DNA of 64,000 nt, taken from Asterias amurensis. Taxonomy: Eukaryota > Echinodermata > Asteroidea > Forcipulatida > Asteriidae. The notes below the pieces were generated by a model. It ran no database searches. It saw only the letters and a program-made list of their open reading frames with translations, and was not told where the DNA came from. Location: the NCBI RefSeq assembly GCF_032118995.1, contig NC_092651.1:19080349-19144348 (forward strand), written 5' to 3'. Positions 22,650 through 35,400 of the stretch are shown here, piece by piece (the stretch's first letter is position 1; each line of letters opens with the position of its first letter). Both the position numbers and the translations under genes were made by a program.

Positions 22650-23039
22650 TTAAAGGAACACGTTGCCTTGGATCGGACGAAATGGTCTATAAAAAGCGTC
22701 TGTAACCGTTTTTTATAAAATGCATATGGTTGGAAAGATGTTTTAAAAGTAGAATACAATGATCCACACAAGTTTGCCTCGAAATTGTGTGGTTTTCCTT
22801 TTACTGTGCGAACTAACACGGTCGGCCATTTATGGGAGTCAAAAATTTGACTCCCATAAATGGCCGACCGTGTTAGTCGACGAGGTAAAAGGAAAACCGT
22901 GCAATTTCGAGGCATGTTTGTGTGGATCATTGTATTCTACTTTTACAACATCTTTCTACCCACATGCATTTTATAGAAAATGGTTACAAACGCTTTTTAT
23001 AGACCAACTCGACCGATCCAAGGCAACGTGTTCCTTTAA
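22650..23039. mobile_element. Family A foldback MITE downstream of Sel1 gene
   Basis: TTAAAGGAACACGTTGCC at the left and its mirror at the right, TTAA outside both. It starts 409 bp after the stop codon and precedes the AATAAA at 23436, so it is probably inside the transcribed 3' UTR and would fold into a long hairpin in the mRNA. Confidence 0.85.
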
Positions 23040-23435
23040 CAGTATATATTTGTACATTTGAACTTAAAGTATAAAGATGGTGGAAAAAAATTCCTTTAAA
23101 TATTTTTGTCTGAAATGCTATAGCTTCTGGGAAATTAGTAAAACAATTAGTTTTGATCTTGTGAGTTTGAAAACATATGTTTGAAAACAGTGGAAATATT
23201 TAAGTTTTCTTACTTTTAAATTTGTGTGTGTGTGTATATGTCAAGTGTGCATGCTAGTTTTTGACCATTATTACCAATGTTGTACGCATGCCTTAAAATA
23301 TGTTTGTAAATAGAATGTTTATTTATTGGGGTAACTGTTTCGATGACTGTTGGACTTAAACATTATTTAACTTGGGTATTTCAAACTGTTCATCACTTTC
23401 AGGTATAACTTGTTTATTTTGGTTAATGTTTAAGC

Positions 23436-23441
23436 AATAAA
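23436..23441 (+). terminator. Candidate poly(A) signal of the Sel1-like gene
   Basis: AATAAA in TTTAAGCAATAAATGC, about 1.2 kb after the stop codon. No competing canonical signal was seen between the stop and this point, but cleavage site use cannot be seen. Confidence 0.4.
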
Positions 23442-24618
23442 TGCAAAGTGCCTTACTAACTAAAGTATTAATTGATTTTTGGATCAATAAAATTTATTAA
23501 GTTGTGCAGTACTGTATGTAAATTTTCAGAAAAAAACTGCTATGGATTTCCAATTCAAAAGTATTTTCAAACACAGAAAGTGACACATGCAAAGAGATCA
23601 GTAAATCTTCTTTGCCACAAATGTGATTCACAAAAACAAACAAGATGTTCAGTTTAAGCCCCAACACCTAAAAAGAGCATGAAAATTCTTTGAGTTAAAA
23701 AGGATTCTGTGTCTTAGATGTACATTTCCAGCTAGCCTAAATTATTTTATTTTATGTCATTGTGTAGTTTGTATTTGAGGCTACATGTGTTAAAGTTTGT
23801 GTTTGTGCAATAAGATTTGTCTGTTAATTTTACATGTACATTTAGTTAAAGTCACTGCTGCATACAGGTTTCAGCATATATTTATTACAGTTTAATTATT
23901 AAAACCAGTGCCAGAATATTTTAAGAAATAGAGAAATGCCTTGAAGATGCAGGTCTGTTTTGGCAGAGTTGACCTGAAACTTTACATTTGAATTTTAAAT
24001 AGCAAATTTTATAGATTTAAGAAAGTTAAAATCGTTCGTTTCTCAATCTGCCAATGACAAGTGAAAATGACAAAAAATAATAATAATTATTGTTGTGATC
24101 CTGACAGGCTCATCAGTGACATACATGTACAAACACTTTTGCATGTTAAATTTAATTTGAGCATTGACAGGGCATGTTCAAAGTTTTTGTACGTTTTCAT
24201 TTTGGAACAGGATCATCTGTCAAAATATGTTGAGAGAAAAAAAAATCGTCCACAATCCAAAAATTTAAGTCGCTACTAATATACAGTAAGATTATATTTA
24301 TGTATTTATTGTGATAAAGGAATAGATAGTTCCTGCTTTTGACTGTCTTCTTTATAGGTTCATGATCAAGGGAAGATGCAATGTTTTTCTGCAGTTGTTG
24401 GTTGCTGTAGTAAAATAAAATTATTTTTAAACAATGAATAAAGAAGAAACGTTTCAACATTATATACAAAGTTAATCAAGGTTGACATTTGCACTGAGTA
24501 TACTGTGCTTATCACACATGGGTATTCAATCCCTAAATCCCCTCAAAAAGTGGTAAACATTTTGGGTGTGAACAACTAAAGTTTTTGTTTACTGTACATT
24601 CACTACAATACTTTAATG
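23442..24618. other. Intergenic, nothing recognised
   Basis: AT-rich sequence between two convergent genes. Open frames here are short and without family resemblance. A second AATAAA on the plus strand lies near 24437. Confidence 0.4.
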
Positions 24619-24925
24619 TACTAGTCTTTCGACGATGACTAGAGCAAGCTAGTCGTAACGTTTGAGACCAATTCAAGAACTGACTCCGCGGTAGAACAGT
24701 TAATTACGATCCTATAAGCTAAAGTAGTAGTCCCAGCCAATTTTCTATACCATCCGCCCTGGTAATAGTTAAAAAGCAGGACAGTTCTTTTTAGAACTGA
24801 GAAGTCTCCCGTACATCCGATAAATCTACTCTGCGGTAGTAGAATATAAAAAGACAGTTCTCTAAGACCAAACTCTACCTAGAAAGTAGATACACACATG
24901 GTGTTATCGCAAATCAAATATATAT
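24619..24925 (+). mobile_element. Possible Penelope-like non-coding fragment
   Basis: Contains the hairpin GACTAGAGCAAGCTAGTC, then CGTAACGTTTGAGACC, GACTCCGCGGTAGAAC, GCAGGACAGTTC, GAACTGAGAAGTCTCCC and TACTCTGCGGTAGTAGAAT. The last three recur near 61890-62035 and 63385-63480. No reverse transcriptase is present. Assignment to Penelope-like elements rests only on the appearance of the ends and is uncertain. Confidence 0.35.
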
Positions 24926-25276
24926 TTTATTGTGTAGTTAAATAAAATTTGAATTTAATGTTACGAGAGAGTAATTTCTGTTTTAAAAGTTTGTTTTCCT
25001 TTGCTGTTGATTCTACCGTTGAAATTTCATGGGTTTTAAATAAATTTGCACACAGAAATAAAACCTCCAAACAGGGCAATCGAATAAACAAATAAACCCA
25101 AACAAAATTTTAAAAAGGTTGGCCCAATGTTTCATTTTTATTTTAAAATGACACATATTGTACAATAACATAAACAAAAGTAGGCAAAATTGTACTCCAG
25201 AATTCAAAATAATTTTACAAATGTACAACCAATTCCATTATTGGCAGTCAAAACGAATTGCTACAAAGAAATGGGT

Positions 25277-25330
25277 TTAAAGGAACACGTTGCCTTGGAT
25301 CGGACGAGTTGGTCTTTGAAAAGCGTACGT
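25277..25330 (+). mobile_element. Solo end of family A MITE
   Basis: TTAAAGGAACACGTTGCC continues to GTCTTTGAAAAGCGT and then homology stops; the sequence that follows (to about 25780) has no mirror end. Confidence 0.7.
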
Positions 25331-25788
25331 AAGCGCACATGCCAAATGTAAACAAATCGCGGCAATGTGTGTTCTCTTACAATTAAAATCGTTCTGAATA
25401 TACGCAACACATCAAACATGTCTGCGCCCAGGGTGGCTTCAAAACGCAGAGCAAGTTAGCGCTCTAGAGACTGATCCATAAGCTGATTGAATTAATTTAT
25501 GGAAGAAATAAAACTATATGACAAATTTATGTAGTTTCCTATAGTTCCCGTAAATGCTATCATTATGGGTAGCTTATGTTGTGGCTCTGAGATTCGCAAG
25601 CATTCTAATTTGTCTACTCGGTCAAGGGAATTCACTGACCAGATGCCAGGAATTTGATAAAATGACCATGTGCCTTGGTGGTTTTTACGCAAACCGCAAA
25701 GTTGTCGATCAAAAAACCCTATATGTCGCTTCATGTAAAGATGGCCGACTAAACACTTTGTAACGTAAAGTGAGAACCGTATATTGTC
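25331..25788. other. Intergenic, nothing recognised
   Basis: Unique-looking sequence between a solo family A end and a family B copy. Opposing open frames at 25492-25763 show no known domain. Confidence 0.4.
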
Positions 25789-26161
25789 TTAAAGCAATCG
25801 CACAACATCGGTAAACAGTATCGTCCAAAGGCCCACACTTCGTGTATCACAACTTATATATAAAATAACAGACCTGTGAAAATTTAGGCTCAATCGGTCA
25901 TCGGAGTCAGGAGAAAATAATGGGAAAACCCATTGTTTCCGCACGTTTCGCCGTGTCATGACATGTGTTTAAAATAAATCCGTTATTCTCGATATCATGA
26001 GTTGGCAATTGTTTTAATGTTTTCTCAAAAAGTAAAGCATTTCATGGAATAACATTTTAAGGGAAGTCTTTCACCATTACCTTCTGTAAACACTGTAAGT
26101 TATTTGTAAATCTGTGAACTTTTAATTTTGGTTCCGTTCAGAAAGTGTCTAATGGCTTTAA
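25789..26161 (+). mobile_element. Family B TTAA-flanked MITE, TRIP13 3' side
   Basis: Left end TTAAAGCAATCGCAC (diverged), right end CTAATGGCTTTAA. Interior landmarks GGCCCACACTTCGTGTATC and GTGTCATGACATGTG match the other copies. It ends 278 bp downstream of the TRIP13 stop, so it may be in the 3' UTR. Confidence 0.75.
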
Positions 26162-26439
26162 ATGTCTTCCATCCACTGTCACGCTTGTGACCTTCCCCCG
26201 GCTTTGGTTTAAAAGTTTACCAAACTCAGGATGAAAGGTGATTTAGCAATTGGATTAGGCCCAACATCACAACTAGATGACACTATTGAAATATACATTT
26301 CTATACACCTACTCCATTTTAGCCGATTCACTTATCAAAACTTTTGCAGCTTTCACTCCTTTTTTGGGGTTTTGGGGGGACGACTGGAAACTTCTTTCCT
26401 TTGGTAGATGAATACTTGGTTGATGGAATGATTTTAATT

Positions 26440-29400
26440 TTATGTATCTGCCAGTTCCTCACGTTCTTTGAACTGCTTGTCCACCGCATCGGAGAGGGCA
26501 GAGAGGTAGTCTTCTAAGGATACTGGAGTCGTCTGGAGAATAAAACAAAGAACAAATGAAGAAGTTCCAGACATCAGTGATTCAGATTTGGGGTTCGGTG
26601 CACACTGTTTGAGTCAACATATTCAATTCAATTTAATATAACATTTGTTTCCATTTTGAGTGAAAAGTAGCCCTACTTTAACAAAAGGTACAACAAATTA
26701 TACATACAAAATATTGTCAAATTGTGGGGTAAAAAAATTAATCAAATAAATATTGTGACAAATACTGAACTGTATGGCAATGAACTAAAACTATGTCTAC
26801 TTTAAAACTATGTCTACTTTAAAACAGTATCATCTAGTATCAGTATCGAGACTAGCAAAGCAATCGTACAGAAAAAAAAGCTTGTAAGCACAAAAAAACT
26901 TGCTAAGCACAGAAATCATTGCTATATGTAGAATTATGGGTAATTTACCTTAACATAAAGAGCATGCGCCAGGAATGGAAGCTTCCGTAGTGTTCGACCA
27001 CTCAGTCCTTCACTCTTACTGAAAATCAGATAAATTTACAAAATCAATCAAATGTATTCAAGAGAATGCCAACATTTCCCATCAGTTGTTCAGTAAAGAG
27101 AAGAACCTTGGCTTTACATTCATATAAAATAGATTCTAGCACATTTTAATGAAACAAATTCCAGGGGTTATGTCAAGCAAAAAGAAAATGGCGTGGCAAG
27201 AACGATCACCCCTGGGAATGAGGTTCTTTTTGCTGCCCTCAACTGTCTCCATTTTGCCTGATTCCCGCCTACCTATCTGTAGGACTTACAATGCTATTTC
27301 CTTTAGTCTGTGACTCAGCTTTGTTGCGTCATTCTCGATGAACCTCATGACCTCAAGACCCCTAAGGTCAAGAAGCTGTTGGGCTGGGTCGATTATCCTA
27401 GCCTGCAAGTAAACAAACAAATAAATAAATAAATAAACAACATGTATATTATGCGTCTTTGCTTAAAACAAAACAAGGAGAGTATTCCAGTCTTCAAATT
27501 TAAGAACAAGGAAATCAGCCCCTGAAACAAACATTTATCCCAGTAAAAAAAGCTACTGAAAGGAACGATATAAGAAATGTCAATTGTGCCCCAGACGCCA
27601 TTCCAGCAAGCATCTCTTTAGATACACCAATAGATCAGTGCAGACAAGGACCACTGCTGCTATCAATGATATAACAGTACATTTGCTTGCTAAAATGGTG
27701 GCCTTGCATATATTTTAAGTTCCAACAAAAGATAGAGCTCTACAATCTATGATTTTGCCTAAGTTGCTTGACCTCAGCAATAGCGTCATATAAAAACGGT
27801 TCTCTTCAAACCAGCAATGACCCGCAAAAAAAGCATTTTTCAGATTTATGCCATGCTTGTTTGTGAAACTGGTAATTGACCAGATCTTGTTGGAAAATAA
27901 AAGCATTTGAAGCTGCGCCAAAAGTCAAGTTTATCATTTTGCTATTATGTTCTTTAGGGGTATCAGCTGAGAATAAGCCATGCTTACCCTCATGAGTTCT
28001 TTGACGCAAGAATGAAATATTTTAAAGATGGCTGGCGGTGATGGAGGACCGATGTACTGTTTGATGTCCGCCCGATCAACAAACGCCAGATCAATTGCCT
28101 CTGTCACATTAGATGTCGTCAGAATCAAGACATTCGGATATCTGCAGAAGAAAAAACTAAAAAGATTTAACACACTGTGGGTACAATTGTGGGTTGAAAT
28201 GAGAATACTTAAAATAATATAAATAACAACAACGAATTCTGATATACCGGTAGCACATTTTACAATAACCCTATAAATGCTCTTTACATTAGTGCCAAGG
28301 GCCCAATTTCATAGAGCTGCTAAGCACAACAATTTGCTTGCAAGAAATTTCTTCCTTAATAAAAACAGGATTATCAACCAAATTTCCACGTGATTTTCAG
28401 GATAAGCAAACAACAGCTGAATACTAGTAACAGGCAACATACAACAAATAGAACTTTGGTTGGTAATCCTGTTTTTATCAAGGAAGAAATTTCTCGCCAA
28501 GCAAATTTTTGTGCTAAGCAGCTCTATGAAATTGGGCCCTGGTCATTGGATCAATAACATCTTTCTCAGCTCCCTGGAGGGTATACAACCCTGGGCAATT
28601 GTAGTGCTCCAAAGGCTTTTTCATACACAATATCAATCTCTACCCTCACAGGTACCCATTTGTACCCCTTGGTGAAATGAAGCAATTATAGTATAGAGCA
28701 TCTTGCTCAAGGACACAAGTGTCACAACTAGGATTCAAACCCACACTCTGCTAACTTAACCACCAGAACTTGAATTTTATGCTCTTAACCACTTGGCCAT
28801 GACACTCTATGAGCAGATTATTTGTAAACCTCTGACTTCTTTTTAGTAATAAATATGTCTTTATGTTAGATAATCTTCAGTCAGGAAGAACCTAAATTTG
28901 TATATGTTAAAGAATTTATTTTGTAAGGGTGTCATGGCTGAGTGGTCAAGACATTGAATTTAAGTTCTGGAAGTAAAGTCACCCGAGTGTGGGTTCAAAT
29001 CCCGGTCATGATACTTGTAGGAGCAAGTAATACTATATTTGCTTCTCTTCACCGAGGGGTATAAATGGGTCCTGTGAGGGTGGAGGTTGATATTGTGTAT
29101 GATGAAGAAGCCACTGGCAGCCCGGGGTTGTATACTATTATAAAGAATTTTATTGGCCTAATGACCAGGGCACTAATGTAAAGTGCATTGAGATATTATT
29201 ATGAAATGCACTATATAAGTACGAGTTATTATTCATGTATTATTATCACTATTTTTTTTTCCTAGCCATAACTATTATGAATGATGGAGGCGTGATTACC
29301 GTTTGATTTGGTCAATCTGTGTTAGTAGAGCATTGACCACACGGATAGCATCAGACGGCTCAGTGCCATTTACTGCACTTTTTCTGGCTGCCGTCAAACT

Positions 29401-32400
29401 TTCCACCTAAAATTTGTAGGAAATATAAGGAAAAATTAATGTTAGACAAAAGACCACAGATCTACAGTATAAAACTAATAATAATAGACATATAGCACTG
29501 GGATCGGCTAATTTTGACGCTCATTGCGCATGAACGTTATTGTAATGTAATTATGTTTTGCTTTGTTATTCTGTTTTAATAGGTGGAAATTTGCATCGGA
29601 GATAAGTTTTAGTTTTATAGTCTAAATGTTTGCCTTGTATTGTTTTTTTGTTGTTTTTGTTTTGTTCTGATCGAATAAGTAATTATAATGCTAAATCACA
29701 TCCCTGAACAACTCCTTTGTAAGCAATTTAAAACTTATGATACACTACCACATCATCACTTTTCAAGTCCGACCAATTAGATGACACGAACACTCCAAGC
29801 TATGACTGTCCAACAACAGAATAACAGTTATTGAATGAACCACACAGAGACTTTTTTTTGGGGGGGGGGGGCAAAGTTGACTGACCTCATCAATGAGAAC
29901 GCAGACCAAAGCGTCTTGATCATTTATCAGCTCCTGTATCTTCTGGAACATCTTCATGACCAGCTTACCGCTCTGTGGGAGGCAAAGAGACCAGATGAGA
30001 GGAAGAAATTATCTTAAAAACAAGATGCTTCTTATAATGCATTATATATTTCTTTTGAAACTTCCTAATAATGCCCAGCTTACTTGACTAAGAGGCAAGA
30101 GACCAGGTGTGGATTTTACAGTGAGTTCAGGCTAGTCTCATCTCGAGTTAGGATGAGTGACTCGTCCTAACTTAGGACTAGCATTAAATTTTATTTACCT
30201 CCTAGGTTAGACTAGTCCTAAGTCAAAGCTATCTTTGTAAAATAGACCCAAGATAAGAGAAGGCAATAACCTTAAAAAGAAGATGCATATAAGAGGTATG
30301 CTTCTTAACTTTTAAAAACATTTTGAAAATGAAATCATCTTTAAATCCTACTCAACATATTTCTACAGCATACAAATTAGTAAAGATTTTGTTGTTAAAA
30401 TGTTCTATAAAGATAGGCCTAAACAATACATCACATTACTAGTAATTTATTTGATTATTGATAATGTTAATGACACCAAGGATGTCTCATAAGTGAACTT
30501 AGTTAAAGTAGCTTGCAAGCCTGAGCAAACCTGTCAACAAGGGTGCTTGCTACGTGAACCACACACACCAGTAAGTTTTCTGGGTTCTTTCATGTGCACT
30601 ACCAATCACTGGACCTGGCTTAACAGACCATCCGAAGGAAAAAGCAATTTATGCCAAAGTGTATTGCTCAATGACACAAGTGCCACAACTTGGACTCGAA
30701 CTCGCACTCTACTGATCAGAAACACCAGAGATTGATTCCAGTGCTCTTAACCGCTCGGTCCAAACATGGCACAGTAGTAATTTTCATCTTTTAGACAAAT
30801 AGAAATTTCAGGAATACAATTGTCATGACCAGGACTTGAACCCGCACTCTACTGATCAGAAACACCAGAGATTGATTCCAGTGCTCTTAACCGCTCGGCC
30901 GAGACACGCCGCAACAAATGATACAATAATGTTCAGAGAAAACATAGTTCAATGTATAAGATTTTCTGAAGATAAAAATAGCATAGAGAAATTTGTAAAA
31001 AGTATAACAAGAACACAAAATCATCTGTGAATAAAGAGAAAAGTATACAACACGAAAAAACATAGAATGATTTGAAATGATTGAAACAGTAAATTGACAA
31101 TCAATAATTAAGTGTTTGTCAATATACTTTCACTGATTTAAAGAGTAAATAAGAACATCATTATTAAAAAGTTACACAGCAAAATACAAATTATAAATGC
31201 ATTGTGTTACTGTACAGAGCGCATTGTAGGCAACACGTGCACCCAGTAAGACAAGAACACCATACAACTTCATGCAATATGAATGGCAGAACAAGGGCAG
31301 ACACAGTAGGTGGGTGTGATGTCAACACAAGAATCAAATGACCCTTGTTTGTACTGTCACAGCCAGAAGTTTTTTGCCTAACAGTGGTTGGAAAATTATG
31401 GGCAGCAAAATATACAACAGATCAACAATTCATCAATAATGCTATCAATTATATATAAATATTAGTGATTATAACAATTCACAATCCTTATACTCCACAA
31501 CAAAGTTACAATTTACTTAAAACATGAATGGTATTTGGTCAATTGGGGGAAAAAGGGAGGAACATGTTATGGAACACAAGGCTTAACATAAATGTACACA
31601 CAGTGCAGCAGATGTTTCAGGCTATTTCATCACATTTTTTCTGATTTTCCCCAAAGCACATTAATCAAAACTCAGACTCAGTAGGAAGATTATCAAGCCT
31701 GTAAAAGTGAGAAAAAAAATCCAAGATATTGTTAACAGTTTTTTCGCTAATCAAGGCCTCCCATTCAAACTAGAGTTCAATGTTTGTAAACAAAAGAAAG
31801 GTCAATAAGCATGTGTGGCTGCGGCTTTGGCTTACCTCAGAAAACCATTTTGAGAAGAGGCTATGGCTGTTGATTTCAATCAGCTGCCCATAGTGATACC
31901 TGCCGATCACAAATAAAAAGTAACAACAAGTCATGAAGGGAAAATATTGACAGACAAAAGTTTTTATGGATTACATAACAGTGGCTTTATATATGGTGCT
32001 CAAATCCATCACTCATCAGTGATGCTCAAGGCGTTTCACTACTCAGTATGTTTCCTGCAAGGTGTGCGGAGCTACGTTTTTAAAGTGTGAGACCTTTCTC
32101 CTTAAAGACAGTGGACACTATTGGTAATTGTCAAAGACCAGTCTTCTTAACCAGTCATCTCAACATATACACAAATTAACAAACCTGTGAAAATTTTAGC
32201 TCAATTTGTCGTCGAAGTTGTGAGATAATAATGAAATAAAAAAACACTCTTGTCACACTAAGTTGTGTGCTTTCATATGCTCGATTTCGAGACCTCAAAT
32301 TCTAAATTTGAGGTCTCAAAATCAAATTCGTGGAAACCAACTTCTTTCTCGAAAACTACGTCACTTCAGAGGGAGCCGTTTCTCACCATGTTTTATACCA

Positions 32401-35400
32401 TCAACCTCTCCCCACCACTCATTACCAAGTAAGGTTTTATGCTAATAAATATTTTGAGTAATTACCAATAGACGTGTCCACTGCCTTTAACACAACACCA
32501 TGCAATGGTTTAGAAGGTGCTGGGGAGCAATATGCAGCTAATCATAGACCAGAAATACCAGGGCAAACCCCCTTCTCTTTCGATAAGTACACTGGGTTCC
32601 TTTGCGTGCGTTACACAACACACAGGACCAAGGGCTGTACATCCCATCCAAAGGACGCCAGGAGGCAGCAATAATGGTAAAGTGTCTTGCTTAAGGACAC
32701 AAGTGTCACAACCATGACTCGAACTCACACTCTGGTGTACACTTCGACTCCACAAATGGGGGACAGGAAATCCCTGTGTTATATATTAGTGTGCTGAGTT
32801 TTGTGCAATGGGTTCAAAGGTCAGTAAGACGAATACTGTCCGTGGAAGATGGCGGTGATCAAGGACATGTCTTGCCTTCAAACCTCTTACCTATCAGAGA
32901 GTCGGATGCTGAGTTTTTGTGCTAATGCTTTACATAGTGAAGTCTTTCCAGTTCCTGGGGGTCCTGCAGAATTAAAATCACACCCAGAGGTCATTTTTGT
33001 GAATTCTACTGTCCTGACAGTTTATTAAAAAATACAATCAGTAACAACAGAGTGGGAATGATAAAAATAAATTTGAAAAGCAAACTTATAAAGGTTAACT
33101 TTTTTATATTTGATACAAAGTAATAGTCCTAGAAAGATTATTTCCAATGGTACTTGATCAAGATAATTTGGCGATATGAAACAAGCGCATAACTCTTACA
33201 GACAAGTAGAATACAAGGCTCAAAAGTTCAAGACCATACCAGAGGCAACACTCCTCCCAGAAGAAATTTAAAAATGGTTGTTCCCCAGGTTTACTCAAAA
33301 TAGTTACTTATCATTAACGATTTAAAACTGCATTAGTGTTGTAGCCATGGTGGCCGGTGCCAGGCAATCCTGCCAAGAACTAACAATTTTCACCCAGGAC
33401 TGTGCTGCCAAGCACAGATTGCACTTCAGCAATGATGGTCCCATAATTAAACATGAATAATTTTGTAATACAGGTTAAAGACACTGGACACTGTTGGTAA
33501 TTGTCAAAGACCAGTCTTCTCACTTGGTGTATCGGTGTATCTCAACACGCATAAAATAACAAACCTGTGAAAATTTGGGCTCAATTGGTCGTTGAAGTTG
33601 CAAGATAAAAATGAAAGAAAAAACACCCTTGTCACACGAAGTTGTGTGCGTTTAGATGGTTGATTTCAAGACCTCAAATTCTAAATCTGAGGTCTCAAAA
33701 TCAAATTCGTGGAAAATTACTTCTTTCTCGAACACTAATGTCACTTCAGAGGGAGCCGTTTCTCACAATGTTTTATACCATCAACCTTTCCCCATTACTC
33801 GTCACTAAGTAAGGTTTTATGCTAATAATTATTTTGAGTAATTACCAATAGTGTCCACTGCCTTTAAATTTGTATCGGGGATAAAGAATATTAATTTTGG
33901 TTTTCACCCTTACACCAATGTGTGTAAGCACTATACACTCGGTACTTCCCGAGTCCTGTGAAAACAAAATCATAGAAACTACTGTTAAATTAGATTTAGA
34001 GCCAACCACTAAAATTGGTCTAGCTACAACTCGGTAAAACTGGTTGTGAAATCTCACCGTGTAGCAGGACCACTCTGTTCCATGAGATGATGTTAGAGTC
34101 GACCTTACAGTCGGAGAAGAGGAGGGTAGTTGAAGCGTACTGTAGGAGCTGTGACTTGATAGAGGAGTCAAAGACCAGGTTGTCCCAGATCCCATCAAAA
34201 TCAGCTGGATAAAAGAGAATAATTCTTTTCAGAACCGGCCCAACTCATTTAGAGATAGTCATTACATAGTGTTACCGCAAACCTTTCCATATCGTATTTC
34301 CACCATGCAAAGTTTCAAATGCTACTCTATAATAATAATCGTTTTTTATATAGCAGTTTATACACCCGAAGGGCATCTCAAAGCGCTTCCAACATTAGTA
34401 CCCCTAGTCACTTAATTCATTCCTCAAACCATCTAAGCTCCCTGGGTAGTACACAGCCTGTGCTTCCAAATATGTAGCGCACTAAGTTAATCAATCACAA
34501 GAACCATCTCTGTTCTCACAGGTACCCATTTACCCATTTGGTCTCTACGTTTCAAACAGTATACTCTGAAGATGAGCATACTGTTCAAATCGTTGAGACC
34601 AAATAGGCTCTTCCGAGAGCCAACACTCCTTAGTTATTTTAGTTAAGTTTTGTTTCATTACCTGCAGGTAGCAACCAATGAGAGGCAGCCGCCATGTCTT
34701 CATCCTCTAATTCTTCCATTGCTGGCCCATCAGTAGACAACTGGAATACATGCAGATGAAGCCCTGCCTGGCACAAGTCAATCGCCTGTACACATTTAAA
34801 AGAAACAAAGACTAATGAAAGTAAAGACATCCAGAGTATTATAGTCGAGCTGTTTGGGTAACTTAGGCCTTGAACTTCGCTCTTGAAGTGGCACAGCAGT
34901 TTTTTCCTCATGTAAAGCCCGGCTCATACTTCCTGCGAATGCGAATGCAAAGCGAATCTTGACGTCACAAATTCGCAACGAACAATTCGCAGCAGTTGCC
35001 CTCTGCTCTACTCCCTAGCCAATATCGCTGCGAAAGGAGGATGTGACGTCAAATTTGCTTCGCATTCGCATTCAAAGGAAGTATGAACCGGGCTTTAGGG
35101 GCACCTCTATGAAAAAAAATGTAAATTTATACAAGAACCTTGTACAGTGCACCACAGCAAAAGCACAGGGCACCACGGCAATTGCTGTGAGTGCTGTGGG
35201 GTATTTCAAGGCCTGGTACTTTGATGGAGAACCATTACTGCATACAGTCATAGGCAGGCAAATTTGATTACCAGTAGTCATAAACAAAAGGGCCATACCA
35301 TAAACTAACTATATGCCAGTTTCTTTATATTTGGTGATAAATATAATATTTGGAAACTTGGCTTGTTGCATGATGACTTCAAAAGTTTTTAGAACTTAGT

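Noticed and set aside
24619-24665. Hammerhead-ribozyme-like core near GACTAGAGCAAGCTAGTC
   Set aside because: The stem is clear, but the invariant CUGANGA and GAAA core positions do not fall at the stem edges, so it is only a hairpin.
28929-29014. tRNA gene (Leu/Ser-like)
   Set aside because: Box A, box B and acceptor pairing are present, but the same head with the same 3' body recurs at 28807, 30770, 30910 and 15600, so it is a SINE head.
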